Below, piece by piece: positions 6,606 through 15,523 of a stretch of DNA of 64,000 nt. Position 1 is the first letter of the stretch. Each line of letters begins with the position of its first letter. The position numbers and the translations under genes are program-made. The stretch is taken from positions 744,001-808,000 of the forward strand of contig CAVRGG010000004.1 of the NCBI GenBank assembly GCA_963720695.1. Direction: 5' to 3'. This DNA comes from UBA668 sp963720695. Lineage in GTDB: Bacteria > Actinomycetota > Acidimicrobiia > Acidimicrobiales > Ilumatobacteraceae. Under the pieces are notes generated by a model. The model searched no databases. It was not told the DNA's origin and worked only from the letters and a program-made list of their open reading frames with translations.

Positions 6606-9600
6606 TCAGTCGAGCAAACGTCCGTGTCGGTGGCGCGTGTGGCTGATCGCCTGCTCACGGACCCACCGGCGAAGTTCCACCATCGCATCGGCGACCGGTT
6701 GCACCAGGTCGACCTCGACATCGAGGGCGCGGCATCCGGCGAGCTGTTCGGACGTGAGCGATCCGATCACCCGGACACGTTCGAGGCCCGCCGTGTCCGG
6801 TCGCTCCACATCGTGGCGCAGGCGTCCCATCGCGCGCAGCGCCCGGTCGACGACGGCGACGGCCGCGGGATCCGCATCGGGCGCGACGTACAGGCCGACC
6901 GCCGGGAGCGGACGGTACCGGAGCGTGTTGCGCTCGCAGGCGAGCCCCGACGGGTCGTGGTCGGCCAGGAAGTGATCACGCCAGACGCGGCCGAAGGCGT
7001 CGTCGTCGTCCTCCACCGCGTCGGGACCGAGATCCCAGGTGCCGAACGCTTCGACGTAGAACGGACCACCCGCCTTCGGTCCGCAACCCACCGACGACCG
7101 CTTCCAACCGCCGAACGGTTGGCGTTGCACGACGGCACCGGTGATGTGGCGATTGACGTAGGCGTTCCCGACCTCCACACGGTCCAGCCAGTGCGCGACC
7201 TCGTGCTCGTCGAGTGAGTGGATGCCACCGGTCAAGCCGTACTCGACACCGTTCTGCAGTTCGATGGCGTGGTCGAGATCGCGGGCGCGAACGAGCCCGA
7301 GGACCGGGCCGAAGCACTCCGTCTGGTGGAACCACGAACCCGGGGCCACGCCCAACCGGACCCCCGGCGACCAGAGGTGGCGCTCGGCATCGAGGCACCG
7401 AGGTTCGACGAGCCATCGCTCCCCCGGTTCCAGCGTCGTCAAGGCCCGCTGCAGCTTCGGCGATGGCGTCCCGACGATCGGTCCCACCATGGTGGCCAGG
7501 TCGGTGGCGACTCCGACGCGCATGCTGCCCACGGCATCCGCCAGGCGACGCAAGAAGTTCGCGTCGTCGTACACCGATGCCTCGACGATGGCCAAGCTCG
7601 CCGCCGAGCACTTCTGTCCGGCGTGACCGAACGCCGAGCGGACCAGATCCCGGATGGCGGCATCTTCGTCGGCGGCCGCCGTGATCACGAGCGCGTTCTT
7701 CCCGCTCGTCTCCCCCATCAATCGGATCGACGGCTTCCACGAGCGGAACAGTTGGGCCGTCTCCCACGCCCCGGTGAGCACGACCATGTCCACGCCGTCG
7801 TGGGTGACCAGGTGACGGCCGACCTCGTCGTCGGGGCAGGCGAGGAACTGGACGAGGTGGCGTGGGACTCCGGCCCGCCAGAGCTGCTGCACCAACTCGT
7901 GCGCCACCTCTCGAACCTCGGGTGCCGGTTTGAGGATGACCGCGTTGCCGGCGGCGAGTGCAGCCAGCACTCCACCGGCCGGGATCGCGTACGGGAAGTT
8001 CCATGGTGAGGCGACCACCACGACACCGTGTGGGGTGAACGTCCGGCCCCGTGCGACGCGGGCCTCGACGGCGTGCGTGCACCATCCGTAGTACCGGGCG
8101 AAGTCGACCGCCTCGGAGACTTCGGGGTCGCCCTCCGCGACCGTCTTGCACGCAGTCCGCGCCATGAGCGCGAGCGTGCGACCTCGACTCGTCTCCATCT
8201 CGTCGGCGATCGCCGCCAGCAGCTTGCGCCGGTCGGCGAGCGATGACAGCGCCCACTCGCCCGCCGCGTGGCGGGCGTCGGTCACGACGGCGTCGATGCC
8301 CTCGACGGAGTCCACGATCTCGAAGGTGTGGTCGCGACGCTCAGCGAACGCGTCGGCGATCCACTGCCTGTTCACCGATCTCGTCCAGTCGGTGTCCGGC
8401 GCGTTGTCGAACTCGTCGCACCCGCCCGGCTCGACGGCTCGGGTGCGGTCCTGGCGGCGACGACTGTCGGTGGCGAGCGTGCTCATCGCCTCGACCGCGG
8501 CCACGAAGCGGTCGCGCTGGTCGAACCAGTCCGCCGACCCGGGACGCAGGGTGAACAACGAGCGAAGGAAGTTGTCGGCCGAGGTGTTCTCGTCGAGCCG
8601 TCGCGACAGGTAGGCGATGCTGGCGGCGAGGTCGTCATGGCGCACGACCGGTGCGTAGAGCAGTACGTCACCCACCTGCTCGAGCAGGGCCCGGGACTGC
8701 GCAGGCGCCATCCCCTCGAGCATCTCGAACTCGAGCCGGTCGATCTCGGGGAGCCCCATCGCCCAGGCGATGTCGAACAGGTTGTGACTGGCCAGCCCGA
8801 CCGTGATGGCCGACGCCCAGCGCGGGTCCAACGCCGAGGTCACCAGGCGCTTGAAGCTCGCGTCCACGTCGGCCTTGCTGGCGTAGGGCGCCTGGACCCA
8901 CCCGTGCAGCTCGGACTCCACCCGCTCCATCGCCAGGTTCGCTCCCTTCACGATCCGGATCTTCAGTCGCCCACCCCCGAGCGCGCGCCTGGCCGTCGCC
9001 CACTCGCACAGCCGTGCACAGGCCTCGTGAGAGTCGGGCAGGTACGCCTGCAGCACGACGCCGGCATCGACGGATCGGAACTCCGGCTCGTCGAGCACCA
9101 GCTGCAGCGCCGCCAGCGTGAGGGGCAGATCGCGGAACTCCTCCATGTCGAGGTTGACGAACGTGCGCGGCACGGCGGACGCTGCGTCGCGATAGAGCAC
9201 GCGCAGCCGGTCAGCGATACGCCGCACGGAGTCGTCGAACGCAAGCACGTCGAGGTTGGCCACCACGGCGGAGATCTTCAGCGACACGTACGACACATCG
9301 CGACGGCCGATCCGTTCGCGGACCTGTCGCATCCGCTCATCGGCCTCGCCGTCGCCGAGGATCGCCTCTCCCAGCACGTTCACGTTCAACGCGAAGCCGG
9401 CCGCCTCGCGGCGCGCCACGTGACGAGCGAATGCGGGATCGTCGGCGCTGAGGACCACGCCATTGCTCTCCCGCACGATGCGCGATCGCAGCAGCGGCAT
9501 CACCACGCGAGGGAACCATCGCGACAACCACGCCCCCGCGCGGAGTTGCGCACGATCCACCGCACCGAGGGCCGTCGGGACGCCCACCTCATCGACGATC

Positions 9601-9851
9601 GCACGAAAGCGCGACGCGGCTCGACGGTCGTCGTCGAACCGCAGGACCTCGTCGGTCAGGGCGAACGTCAGGGAACGAAGTTGCTCGTCGTCGACCACCG
9701 CGGCCAACCGACGCTGACGTCGGCGTTCGACGAAGCTGGCTCCCTCCAACGACACGGACAGGATCCGATCGGCACGACGGATCGCGTCGTTGACGGAGGA
9801 CGATGGCGCGGGATCGGTCACACCTCCACTCAACTCCCCCTGGTCTTGCAT
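6606..9851 (-). CDS. putA: Bifunctional proline dehydrogenase / L-glutamate gamma-semialdehyde dehydrogenase
   Basis: PutA oxidises proline to glutamate in two steps. The 1081-residue protein has an FAD-dependent PRODH barrel at about residues 60-450 (NLDMEEFRDLPLTLAA, KIRIVKGANLAMERVES, ASHNLFDIAWAMG). An aldehyde dehydrogenase domain follows at about 500-960, with SPWNFPYAIPAGG, MGETSGKNALVITA and the catalytic Cys in HAGQKCSAASLA. About 100 residues of unassigned C-terminal tail remain. No N-terminal DNA-binding domain is seen, so it is not the self-regulating enterobacterial type. The start at ATG 9851 has GGGAG upstream; GTG 9821 after GGAGG is a possible alternative. A PAS-AraC regulator is divergent, 51 nt away, and probably controls it. 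Confidence 0.92.
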   Translation of the reverse strand: MQDQGELSGGVTDPAPSSSVNDAIRRADRILSVSLEGASFVERRRQRRLAAVVDDEQLRSLTFALTDEVLRFDDDRRAASRFRAIVDEVGVPTALGAVDRAQLRAGAWLSRWFPRVVMPLLRSRIVRESNGVVLSADDPAFARHVARREAAGFALNVNVLGEAILGDGEADERMRQVRERIGRRDVSYVSLKISAVVANLDVLAFDDSVRRIADRLRVLYRDAASAVPRTFVNLDMEEFRDLPLTLAALQLVLDEPEFRSVDAGVVLQAYLPDSHEACARLCEWATARRALGGGRLKIRIVKGANLAMERVESELHGWVQAPYASKADVDASFKRLVTSALDPRWASAITVGLASHNLFDIAWAMGLPEIDRLEFEMLEGMAPAQSRALLEQVGDVLLYAPVVRHDDLAASIAYLSRRLDENTSADNFLRSLFTLRPGSADWFDQRDRFVAAVEAMSTLATDSRRRQDRTRAVEPGGCDEFDNAPDTDWTRSVNRQWIADAFAERRDHTFEIVDSVEGIDAVVTDARHAAGEWALSSLADRRKLLAAIADEMETSRGRTLALMARTACKTVAEGDPEVSEAVDFARYYGWCTHAVEARVARGRTFTPHGVVVVASPWNFPYAIPAGGVLAALAAGNAVILKPAPEVREVAHELVQQLWRAGVPRHLVQFLACPDDEVGRHLVTHDGVDMVVLTGAWETAQLFRSWKPSIRLMGETSGKNALVITAAADEDAAIRDLVRSAFGHAGQKCSAASLAIVEASVYDDANFLRRLADAVGSMRVGVATDLATMVGPIVGTPSPKLQRALTTLEPGERWLVEPRCLDAERHLWSPGVRLGVAPGSWFHQTECFGPVLGLVRARDLDHAIELQNGVEYGLTGGIHSLDEHEVAHWLDRVEVGNAYVNRHITGAVVQRQPFGGWKRSSVGCGPKAGGPFYVEAFGTWDLGPDAVEDDDDAFGRVWRDHFLADHDPSGLACERNTLRYRPLPAVGLYVAPDADPAAVAVVDRALRAMGRLRHDVERPDTAGLERVRVIGSLTSEQLAGCRALDVEVDLVQPVADAMVELRRWVREQAISHTRHRHGRLLD

Positions 9852-9902
9852 CGATCGCTCCCGGCGTCCGCCGGAGAACTACAACGCGGGCAAGATGGGG
9901 CG

Positions 9903-10610
9903 GTGAACCCCGTGGTCGCCGCGCTCGCCGATGTGTTCGCCGGGGTTCCCCACGTCATGTTCTGCGTGAAGGATCCCGAGGGCCGCTACCTGGCGATCAA
10001 CCAGGCGTTCGCCGAGCGTGCTGGGCGCCCGGTCTCCGCGGTGCTCGGTCACACCGCGAGGGAGTTCTTCCCCGACGACCTCGCGACCACCTACGAGGCG
10101 CAGGACGCGCGCCTGCTGGCCACCGGGCAGCCCATTCGCAACGAGCTGGAGATGATCCTTCGACCCGACGGCAGCCGAGGGTGGTACGTGACCAGCAAGA
10201 CCCGCCTGACCGACGGAGGTGGCTCCGTCATCGGCATCGTCGCCGTGAGCTACGACCTGCACACCAGCGAATCCGTCGACCGACACCACGCCAACCTCCA
10301 GGCGGCCATCGACGTCGCCCGGCGACGGTTTGCCGAACCGCTGAAGGTGGTGGATCTCGCCGCTGCGGCGGGACTGTCCGCCACCCAGCTCGAGCGAGCA
10401 CTCCGTCGCGTGGTGGGCATGTCGCCCAAGCAACTGCTCATCCGCACCCGCATCGACGAGGCGGTTCGGCGCCTCGACGACACCGATCTCCCCCTGGCGA
10501 CGATCGCCGGCGAGTGCGGGTTCTACGACCAGAGCTCGTTCACCCGCCAGTTCCAACGGGCGGTGGGGATGACGCCCGGCGCCTATCGGGCCCGCGCGGA
10601 CCGCCGCTAG
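9903..10610 (+). CDS. PAS-domain AraC-family transcriptional regulator, divergent from putA
   Basis: This 235-residue protein has an N-terminal PAS domain at about residues 5-120 (PHVMFCVKDPEGRYLAINQA, LGHTAREFFPDD, VIGIVAVSYDLH). A C-terminal AraC double helix-turn-helix follows at about 130-230 (VVDLAAAAGLSATQLERALR, GFYDQSSFTRQFQRAVGMTP). A PAS sensor in place of the usual cupin is uncommon in AraC proteins. GTG 9903 is chosen because the PAS fold starts at once and an upstream start would overlap putA. The divergent position suggests it controls proline catabolism, with the PAS domain binding a metabolite or sensing redox state (inference). Confidence 0.85.
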   Translation: MNPVVAALADVFAGVPHVMFCVKDPEGRYLAINQAFAERAGRPVSAVLGHTAREFFPDDLATTYEAQDARLLATGQPIRNELEMILRPDGSRGWYVTSKTRLTDGGGSVIGIVAVSYDLHTSESVDRHHANLQAAIDVARRRFAEPLKVVDLAAAAGLSATQLERALRRVVGMSPKQLLIRTRIDEAVRRLDDTDLPLATIAGECGFYDQSSFTRQFQRAVGMTPGAYRARADRR

Positions 10611-10623
10611 GCTCGGTCTCCCT

Positions 10624-11100
10624 ATGGCGAGTCATCAACTGTCCCGTGCCGCCTTCGAACGCCTGCAGGCCGAGCACTACGACCTCAGCACCCGCGGCCG
10701 CATCGAGGTCGCGAACAAGATCGAGACCGCACGCCTCATGGGCGACCTGTCCGAGAACGGCGACTACCACGCCGCCAAGGACGAGCAGGGCCACATGGAA
10801 GGCCGCATCCGCCAGCTCGAGCATCTGATCGAGAACGCCGAGATCATCGAATCGGGCGACGACGGCTCGGTCGCCGCCGGCACCGTGGTCACCCTCATGT
10901 ACGAAGGTGACACCCCCGACCTCGCGGAGCGCTATCTCGTCGGTCACCCCGAGGAGCAGGTCGAAGACCTCGACGTCGTCAGCCCCAGCTCGCCGCTGGG
11001 CGCCGCCCTGCTCGGCGCCGCGGAGGGAAGCTGGGTCGAGTACCAGGCACCCAACGGGGTCCTGCGCGTCCAGGTGCTGAAGGTGGAGCTCGCCGAGTGA
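10624..11100 (+). CDS. greA: Transcription elongation factor GreA
   Basis: GreA inserts its coiled coil into the RNA polymerase secondary channel and triggers cleavage of backtracked transcripts. The 158-residue protein has the coiled-coil tip GDLSENGDYHAAKDEQ, with the acidic pair at the tip, and a C-terminal FKBP-like domain (SPLGAALLGAAEGSWVEYQA, ending VLKVELAE). ATG 10624 lies 10 nt after TAGGCT with no Shine-Dalgarno, so the message may have a very short leader. The next gene overlaps its stop by 4 nt, so greA heads a run with the hydrolase and the UbiB-like gene. Confidence 0.9.
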   Translation: MASHQLSRAAFERLQAEHYDLSTRGRIEVANKIETARLMGDLSENGDYHAAKDEQGHMEGRIRQLEHLIENAEIIESGDDGSVAAGTVVTLMYEGDTPDLAERYLVGHPEEQVEDLDVVSPSSPLGAALLGAAEGSWVEYQAPNGVLRVQVLKVELAE

Positions 11101-11975
11101 CGGCACCCGCCGACCGGACCGATGTGGTCGCACCTCCCCCCCTGCCGCACGGCGCGGCGTTGGAGCTCCCCGGCCGCGGCACCACGTTCGTGCGCACCAT
11201 GGACGGTCCGCCCGGCGCACCCACGGTCCTGCTGTTGCACGGGTGGACCGCGACCTCCGACCTCAACTGGTTCACCTGCTACCAGCCGCTGGCGCAGCAC
11301 TACCGGGTCGTCGCACTCGATCACCGCGGCCACGGACGCGGGATCCGCTCCAAGAAGACGTTCCGGCTCGAGGATTGCGCGGACGACGCCATCGCTGCGT
11401 GCGACGAGCTCGGCATCGGCCAGGTGATCCCCATCGGCTACTCGATGGGCGGCCCGATCGCCCAGCTCGTCTGGCGCCGGCACGCTGCACGCGTCGACGG
11501 GTTGGTCCTGTGCGCGACCGCGCCCTACTTCCTCACCTCTCGCGAGGAGAAGCTCGGCTTCATCGGGCTCTCGGGCATGGCCGCGCTCGCCCGACTGACG
11601 CCGGCGCAGACCCGTCAGTGGTTGACCGAGCAGTTCTACCTCCAGCGCAAGAGCGACGAATGGGAGCCGTGGGCGATCCAGGAGGCGTCGCTGCACGACT
11701 GGCGCACGGTGCTCCAGGCCGGCCGGTCGATCGGGAAGTTCAACTCTCGGGAGTGGATCGACGAGATCGACGTCCCGACCTCGGTGGTGATCACGATGCG
11801 CGATCGTGTCGTCCCCGTCCGCCGTCAGGTTCGCTTGTTCGAGGGCATTCACCGCGCGGAGGCCTTCCGCGTCGACGGTGATCACGACTCGGTCGCCGCC
11901 AACCCCGACCGGTTCGTGCCGACACTGCTCCGAGCCGTGGGCTCCGTGGTCGAACGCATCGGCCACCGCGTATGA
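11097..11975 (+). CDS. Alpha/beta-fold hydrolase
   Basis: The 292-residue protein has the alpha/beta-hydrolase features: VLLLHGWTATSDLNW (oxyanion-hole region), ALDHRGHGRG, the nucleophile elbow GYSMGG with its catalytic Ser, and the C-terminal VDGDHDSVAANP carrying the catalytic His. Between the nucleophile and the C-terminal strands is a helical cap. The start is GTG 11097, overlapping the greA stop (GTGA). Its own stop overlaps the following gene by 4 nt. Substrate unknown: lipid-ester hydrolysis or haloperoxidase-like activity is possible, but nothing in the sequence decides. Confidence 0.85.
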   Translation: MTAPADRTDVVAPPPLPHGAALELPGRGTTFVRTMDGPPGAPTVLLLHGWTATSDLNWFTCYQPLAQHYRVVALDHRGHGRGIRSKKTFRLEDCADDAIAACDELGIGQVIPIGYSMGGPIAQLVWRRHAARVDGLVLCATAPYFLTSREEKLGFIGLSGMAALARLTPAQTRQWLTEQFYLQRKSDEWEPWAIQEASLHDWRTVLQAGRSIGKFNSREWIDEIDVPTSVVITMRDRVVPVRRQVRLFEGIHRAEAFRVDGDHDSVAANPDRFVPTLLRAVGSVVERIGHRV

Positions 11976-13462
11976 CCCGCCGCGGGTGGGCGGGCGTGGT
12001 CGCGCTCGTCACCGCAAGCGGTCTCGGCTGTGTCGCGCTCCTCCGCCGCCGATCCGGGCATCGCCTTCACACCAGCCGCACCCAGCGCAACGCCGACGTC
12101 GTTCGCCTCGGCGCGACCGTCGGAGCGAACTATGCGGGCACGGCCGCCCGCAAGTTGTTCGCGGGCACCGAGCGTCGAGTCGAGCTCGACCGTGCCCGCG
12201 AACTGAAGACCGCGGAGGCCGTGGCCGAGCGACTCGGCAACATGAAGGGTGCGCTGATGAAGCTCGGCCAGATGGCGAGCTACATCGACGAAGGGCTCCC
12301 GGCGCCGGTGCGGGCAGCGCTCGCCCAGCTGCAGTCCGACGCGCCGCCGATGAGCGGCGAGCTGGCCGCGCAGGTCATCGAGCGCGATCTCGGTGCCCGA
12401 CCAGAGGTGCTGTTCGTGGAGTGGGATCCCGATCCGATCGCCTCGGCGAGCATCGGACAGGTGCACCGGGCCGTCGCTGTCGATCCGGCCACCGGGTTGG
12501 AGCGCGCCGTCGCGGTGAAGGTGCAGTATCCCGGCGTCGCCGAGGCAGTCGCCACGGATCTCAAGAACGCCGACCTGCTCGGCCTGATCCTCAAACAGGG
12601 TTTCGGCGGGCTCGATCCCGACGAGATGGTGGCCGAGATCAACGAGCGGCTCACCGAGGAGCTCGACTACCGCCTCGAGGCGACGAACCAGCAGCGCTTC
12701 GCCGACCACTATCGGGGTCACCCCTTCATCCACGTCCCTGCCGTGCTCCCGCACCTGAGCGGCGCCCACGTCATCACGAGCGAACTGGTCGCCGGAGCCA
12801 CGTGGCAGGAGATGCTCGAGTGGCCCCAGGACGAGCGCGACCTCGTCGGCGAGTGCCTGTTCCGGTTCGTGTTCCGCAGCCTGTACGGCATGCACGCCTT
12901 CAACGGCGACCCGCATCCGGGCAACTACCTGTTCCACGGCGGCGGCAGGGTGACGTTCCTCGACTTCGGTCTGGTCAAGCACTTCAGCGACGACGAGATG
13001 GCCACGTTCATCGGGATGGTCAAGGCCGCCGCCCACGACCACGACGGGCCCGCGTTCCGTCGCATCCTCGAGCGGGCCGGGATGCTGCGCCCAGGATGCC
13101 CTGCACCTGACGAGGAGGTGGCCGACTACTTCAGCCAGTTCTACGAGAGCGTGCGCGAGGACAAGCCCGTCACTTGGAGCAGCGAGTACTCGAGCCGCAT
13201 CGTGCGGCACACGTTCGACCGCTCCAGCCCCATCGCGCAGTACGCCACGGTGCCCAAGGCCTTCGTGTTCATCCAGCGCATCAACCTCGGTCTCTACGCC
13301 CTGCTCGGTGACCTCAGAGCGACCGGCAACTACCGACGGATCGCCGAAGAGCTGTGGCCGTTCGTGGCCGGGCCGCCGAGCACACCCATGGCCGAGGCGG
13401 AACAGGAGTGGTTGCACGCGCTGCCGCTCGACCGACCTCCCCTCGCAACACCTCCCCGCTAG
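11972..13462 (+). CDS. ABC1/UbiB/ADCK-family atypical kinase
   Basis: This 496-residue protein belongs to the UbiB/ADCK atypical kinase family, linked to isoprenoid quinone and lipid metabolism. The family signature KxGQ is in KGALMKLGQMASYIDEGLP. The Ala-rich loop is ASASIGQVHRA, the catalytic-loop equivalent is GDPHPGNYLF and the metal-binding DFG is DFGLVKHF. The N-terminus has one hydrophobic stretch (WAGVVALVTASGLGCVALL) that may anchor it. It is translationally coupled to the hydrolase upstream. A family role in quinone or lipid biology is established; its exact substrate is unknown. Confidence 0.88.
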   Translation: MTRRGWAGVVALVTASGLGCVALLRRRSGHRLHTSRTQRNADVVRLGATVGANYAGTAARKLFAGTERRVELDRARELKTAEAVAERLGNMKGALMKLGQMASYIDEGLPAPVRAALAQLQSDAPPMSGELAAQVIERDLGARPEVLFVEWDPDPIASASIGQVHRAVAVDPATGLERAVAVKVQYPGVAEAVATDLKNADLLGLILKQGFGGLDPDEMVAEINERLTEELDYRLEATNQQRFADHYRGHPFIHVPAVLPHLSGAHVITSELVAGATWQEMLEWPQDERDLVGECLFRFVFRSLYGMHAFNGDPHPGNYLFHGGGRVTFLDFGLVKHFSDDEMATFIGMVKAAAHDHDGPAFRRILERAGMLRPGCPAPDEEVADYFSQFYESVREDKPVTWSSEYSSRIVRHTFDRSSPIAQYATVPKAFVFIQRINLGLYALLGDLRATGNYRRIAEELWPFVAGPPSTPMAEAEQEWLHALPLDRPPLATPPR

Positions 13463-13472
13463 CGTCTTCCCG

Positions 13473-14351
13473 ATGCGTCGCGTCCTCGCCATCACCCTTC
13501 CATTTCTCATTGCCGTCACGGCATGCGGGGATGCCGGCTCGGCGACGCCCGAGACCACGACCGCAGGGGTCACCAGCGATCCGGTCACCAGCTCGACGTC
13601 CCCCGACAAGCCGGCGGTCTCGCTGCCGGCGCAGCTGCCCACCGATCTCGTCGTCACCGACCTGACCGAGGGCAAGGGAGCGCCGGCCGCGACCGGCGAC
13701 CTGATCGTGCTCCACTACGTGGGCGTGCGCTCGGCCGACGGCGTCGAGTTCGACAACAGTTACGACAGAGGTTCCCCGTTCCAGTTCACCATCGGCAACG
13801 GCGACGTCATCGCCGGATGGGAGCAGGGACTCGTCGGCGTCAAGGCCGGAGGTCGGCGGCAACTCGACATCCCCGCCGCGCTGGCGTACGGCGATCAGGG
13901 CAAGGGCGACGTCATCCGGGGCGGCGACGCGCTGTCGTTCGTGGTCGACGTGATCGCGGTGTTGCCGCTCACCGATGCTGCCGACTCGCCGGTCATCAGC
14001 CTCTCCCCCGCCGCCAACATCCCCGAGATGGTCGCGAAGGACCTCATCGTCGGCACCGGTGCCACGCCGAAGGACGGCGACGTGTTCGCCGTCAACCTCG
14101 TCCTGTACCGGGCGGACACGGGCGAGTTGCTCAACACCACCTGGGGGACACCGACGCTCACGTTCGACTTCGGGGCCAACAGCAACACCTTCCCCGGCAT
14201 CACCGGCATGGCCGACGGGATGAAGGTCGGCGGTCGTCGCCAGGCCCAGATCCCGTTCGCGACGGTCTTCGACGGGCAGGGCAGCACACAGCTCAACCTT
14301 CCGGCACAGATCGACGTCGTCATCGTGATGGACCTCGTCGCGATCTACTGA
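13473..14351 (+). CDS. Secreted lipoprotein with two FKBP-type peptidyl-prolyl isomerase domains
   Basis: The 292-residue protein starts with a signal peptide and a lipobox-like VTAC (Cys about residue 19), so it is likely lipid-anchored outside the cell. A Thr/Ser-rich linker follows. FKBP domain 1 (about residues 60-165) has VLHYVGVRSADGVEFDNSY, VIAGWEQGLVGVKAGGRR and IPAALAYGDQG. Domain 2 (about 175-290) has lost the active-site pattern (LLNTTWGTPTLTFDFG, GITGMADGMKVGGRRQ) and may be structural. ATG 13473 follows TAGCGT (13460-13465) by 7 nt, which suggests a leaderless message even though the upstream kinase gene ends only 10 nt before. Role: folding of exported proteins (family knowledge). 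Confidence 0.85.
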   Translation: MRRVLAITLPFLIAVTACGDAGSATPETTTAGVTSDPVTSSTSPDKPAVSLPAQLPTDLVVTDLTEGKGAPAATGDLIVLHYVGVRSADGVEFDNSYDRGSPFQFTIGNGDVIAGWEQGLVGVKAGGRRQLDIPAALAYGDQGKGDVIRGGDALSFVVDVIAVLPLTDAADSPVISLSPAANIPEMVAKDLIVGTGATPKDGDVFAVNLVLYRADTGELLNTTWGTPTLTFDFGANSNTFPGITGMADGMKVGGRRQAQIPFATVFDGQGSTQLNLPAQIDVVIVMDLVAIY

Positions 14352-14355
14352 TCGT

Positions 14356-14796
14356 TCATGCTGCGGAGCTGAGCACCACCACGTCGGGATCGTCGTCGAA
14401 GCGGGCGACGAGCGCGGTCCCCTCGGCCATCACCACCGACACCACGCGGGCGCGTCGACGGGTCGCGAACGCACCGGGACGGGCGGAGGGCCGGCCCACC
14501 GCCAGCCACCGGTGAGCGACGATGGCCCCGGCGTCGAAGTCGGCCACCCGGAGGGCGTCGTCGTGCTCGAACAACGCCGACTCGACGGCTGCATCGCGTA
14601 GGAACGTCACCCGTGCGGCCGTGGCGAGGCGCTGGTCGAGCCCGGCGGGGTCGATGACCTCCAGCCCGTACAGGCGGGGCCGGAGCAGCGGTGCATCGAG
14701 CGTCTCGTGCAGGCGCGCCTCGAACCAGTGGGCGAGGCGGAGCGGCAGGGATGCAGCGGGCGGGTCACAGGAGGGGTGCACACCCACCCTGGGCAC
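14356..14796 (-). CDS. Hypothetical protein downstream of the IclR regulator
   Basis: This 146-residue frame starts at GTG 14796 and is Ala/Arg-rich, with LAHWFEARLHETLDAPLLRP and LVARFDDDPDVVVLSSAA at the end. Codon bias fits a real gene and it faces the FKBP gene with only 4 nt between stops. No motif, signal or membrane span is evident. It begins 30 nt after the IclR stop on the same strand, so it may be cotranscribed. The start is uncertain because there is no clear Shine-Dalgarno. I do not recognise the family. Confidence 0.55.
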   Translation of the reverse strand: MPRVGVHPSCDPPAASLPLRLAHWFEARLHETLDAPLLRPRLYGLEVIDPAGLDQRLATAARVTFLRDAAVESALFEHDDALRVADFDAGAIVAHRWLAVGRPSARPGAFATRRRARVVSVVMAEGTALVARFDDDPDVVVLSSAA

Positions 14797-14826
14797 ATCA
14801 AACCGCCGCGATCGGCAAGATCTCCT

Positions 14827-15489
14827 TCAGCGGGCGATCGCCGCCGACACCTCTCGCGCCGCGGTCTCGACCAGGGTGCCGAAGCGCGCCGCAGGTGTCC
14901 GACTGAGGCGCTCGACCGGTCCACTGATGCTCACGGCCGCGACCACCACACCCTGACGGTCGCGCACCGCCGCGCTCACCGAGGCCACGCCTGGCTCGCG
15001 CTCCTCGACGCTCTCGGCCACGTTCGGGGCGCCGGCGGTGCCCGACAGCACCCTGCCTGCGGAGCCCAGCTCCAGCGGCAGCAGCGCCCCGATCGGCACG
15101 ATCCATTGCAGCGCGTGGGTGCTGCGCAACGACACCACGCACCGGCGGGCCTCGTGTTCACGGACGTACAGCTGCACGCTCTCCCCCGTGCGATCGCGCA
15201 GCGCGGCGAGCGCCGGCGTCGCCAGTTCGGCCATCGGGAACTCCTCGGCGGCGAGGCGGCCCAACCGGATCAACTCGAAGCCGAGGCAGAAGCGGCCCTG
15301 TGCGTCACGGCGGACGAGATGGTGGGCCTCGAGCGCCACCGCCAGGCGGTGGGCCGTCGCCCGCGGGAGCGCAGTGGCCGCCTGGAGGCCCGCCAGATCC
15401 AGGGGACCGGCTGCCAACGCATGGAGGATTCCGACCCCTTTGTCCAACACGCCGACCTGAGTGACCGAAGTCTGGCCTACACTGTCCAT
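14827..15489 (-). CDS. IclR-family regulator divergent from leuCD (LtbR/NdgR type)
   Basis: The 220-residue protein has an N-terminal winged helix (residues about 12-70, LDKGVGILHALAAGPLDLAG, LPRATAHRLAVALEAHHLV) and the IclR effector domain (LGFELIRLGRLAAEE, RDRTGESVQLYVREHE, GPVERLSRTPAARFG). In actinobacteria the IclR protein placed divergently next to leuCD is LtbR in Corynebacterium and NdgR in Streptomyces, a regulator of leucine and other amino acid synthesis. Position and domain match that group. The intergenic region is only 34 nt and holds an inverted repeat that could be its operator. Confidence 0.88.
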   Translation of the reverse strand: MDSVGQTSVTQVGVLDKGVGILHALAAGPLDLAGLQAATALPRATAHRLAVALEAHHLVRRDAQGRFCLGFELIRLGRLAAEEFPMAELATPALAALRDRTGESVQLYVREHEARRCVVSLRSTHALQWIVPIGALLPLELGSAGRVLSGTAGAPNVAESVEEREPGVASVSAAVRDRQGVVVAAVSISGPVERLSRTPAARFGTLVETAAREVSAAIAR

Positions 15490-15503
15490 GAACGGGAATG
15501 CTA

Positions 15504-15518
15504 TCTCAGAAAGTGAGA
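15504..15518. promoter_or_regulatory. Inverted repeat before leuC, candidate IclR operator
   Basis: TCTCA-N5-TGAGA is a perfect 5-bp inverted repeat with a 5-nt centre. It sits immediately upstream of leuC, covering its ribosome-binding region, in the gap between the divergent IclR gene and leuC. IclR dimers bind such short palindromes. Assignment as the operator is inferred from position. Confidence 0.5.
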
Positions 15519-15523
15519 CGCCG

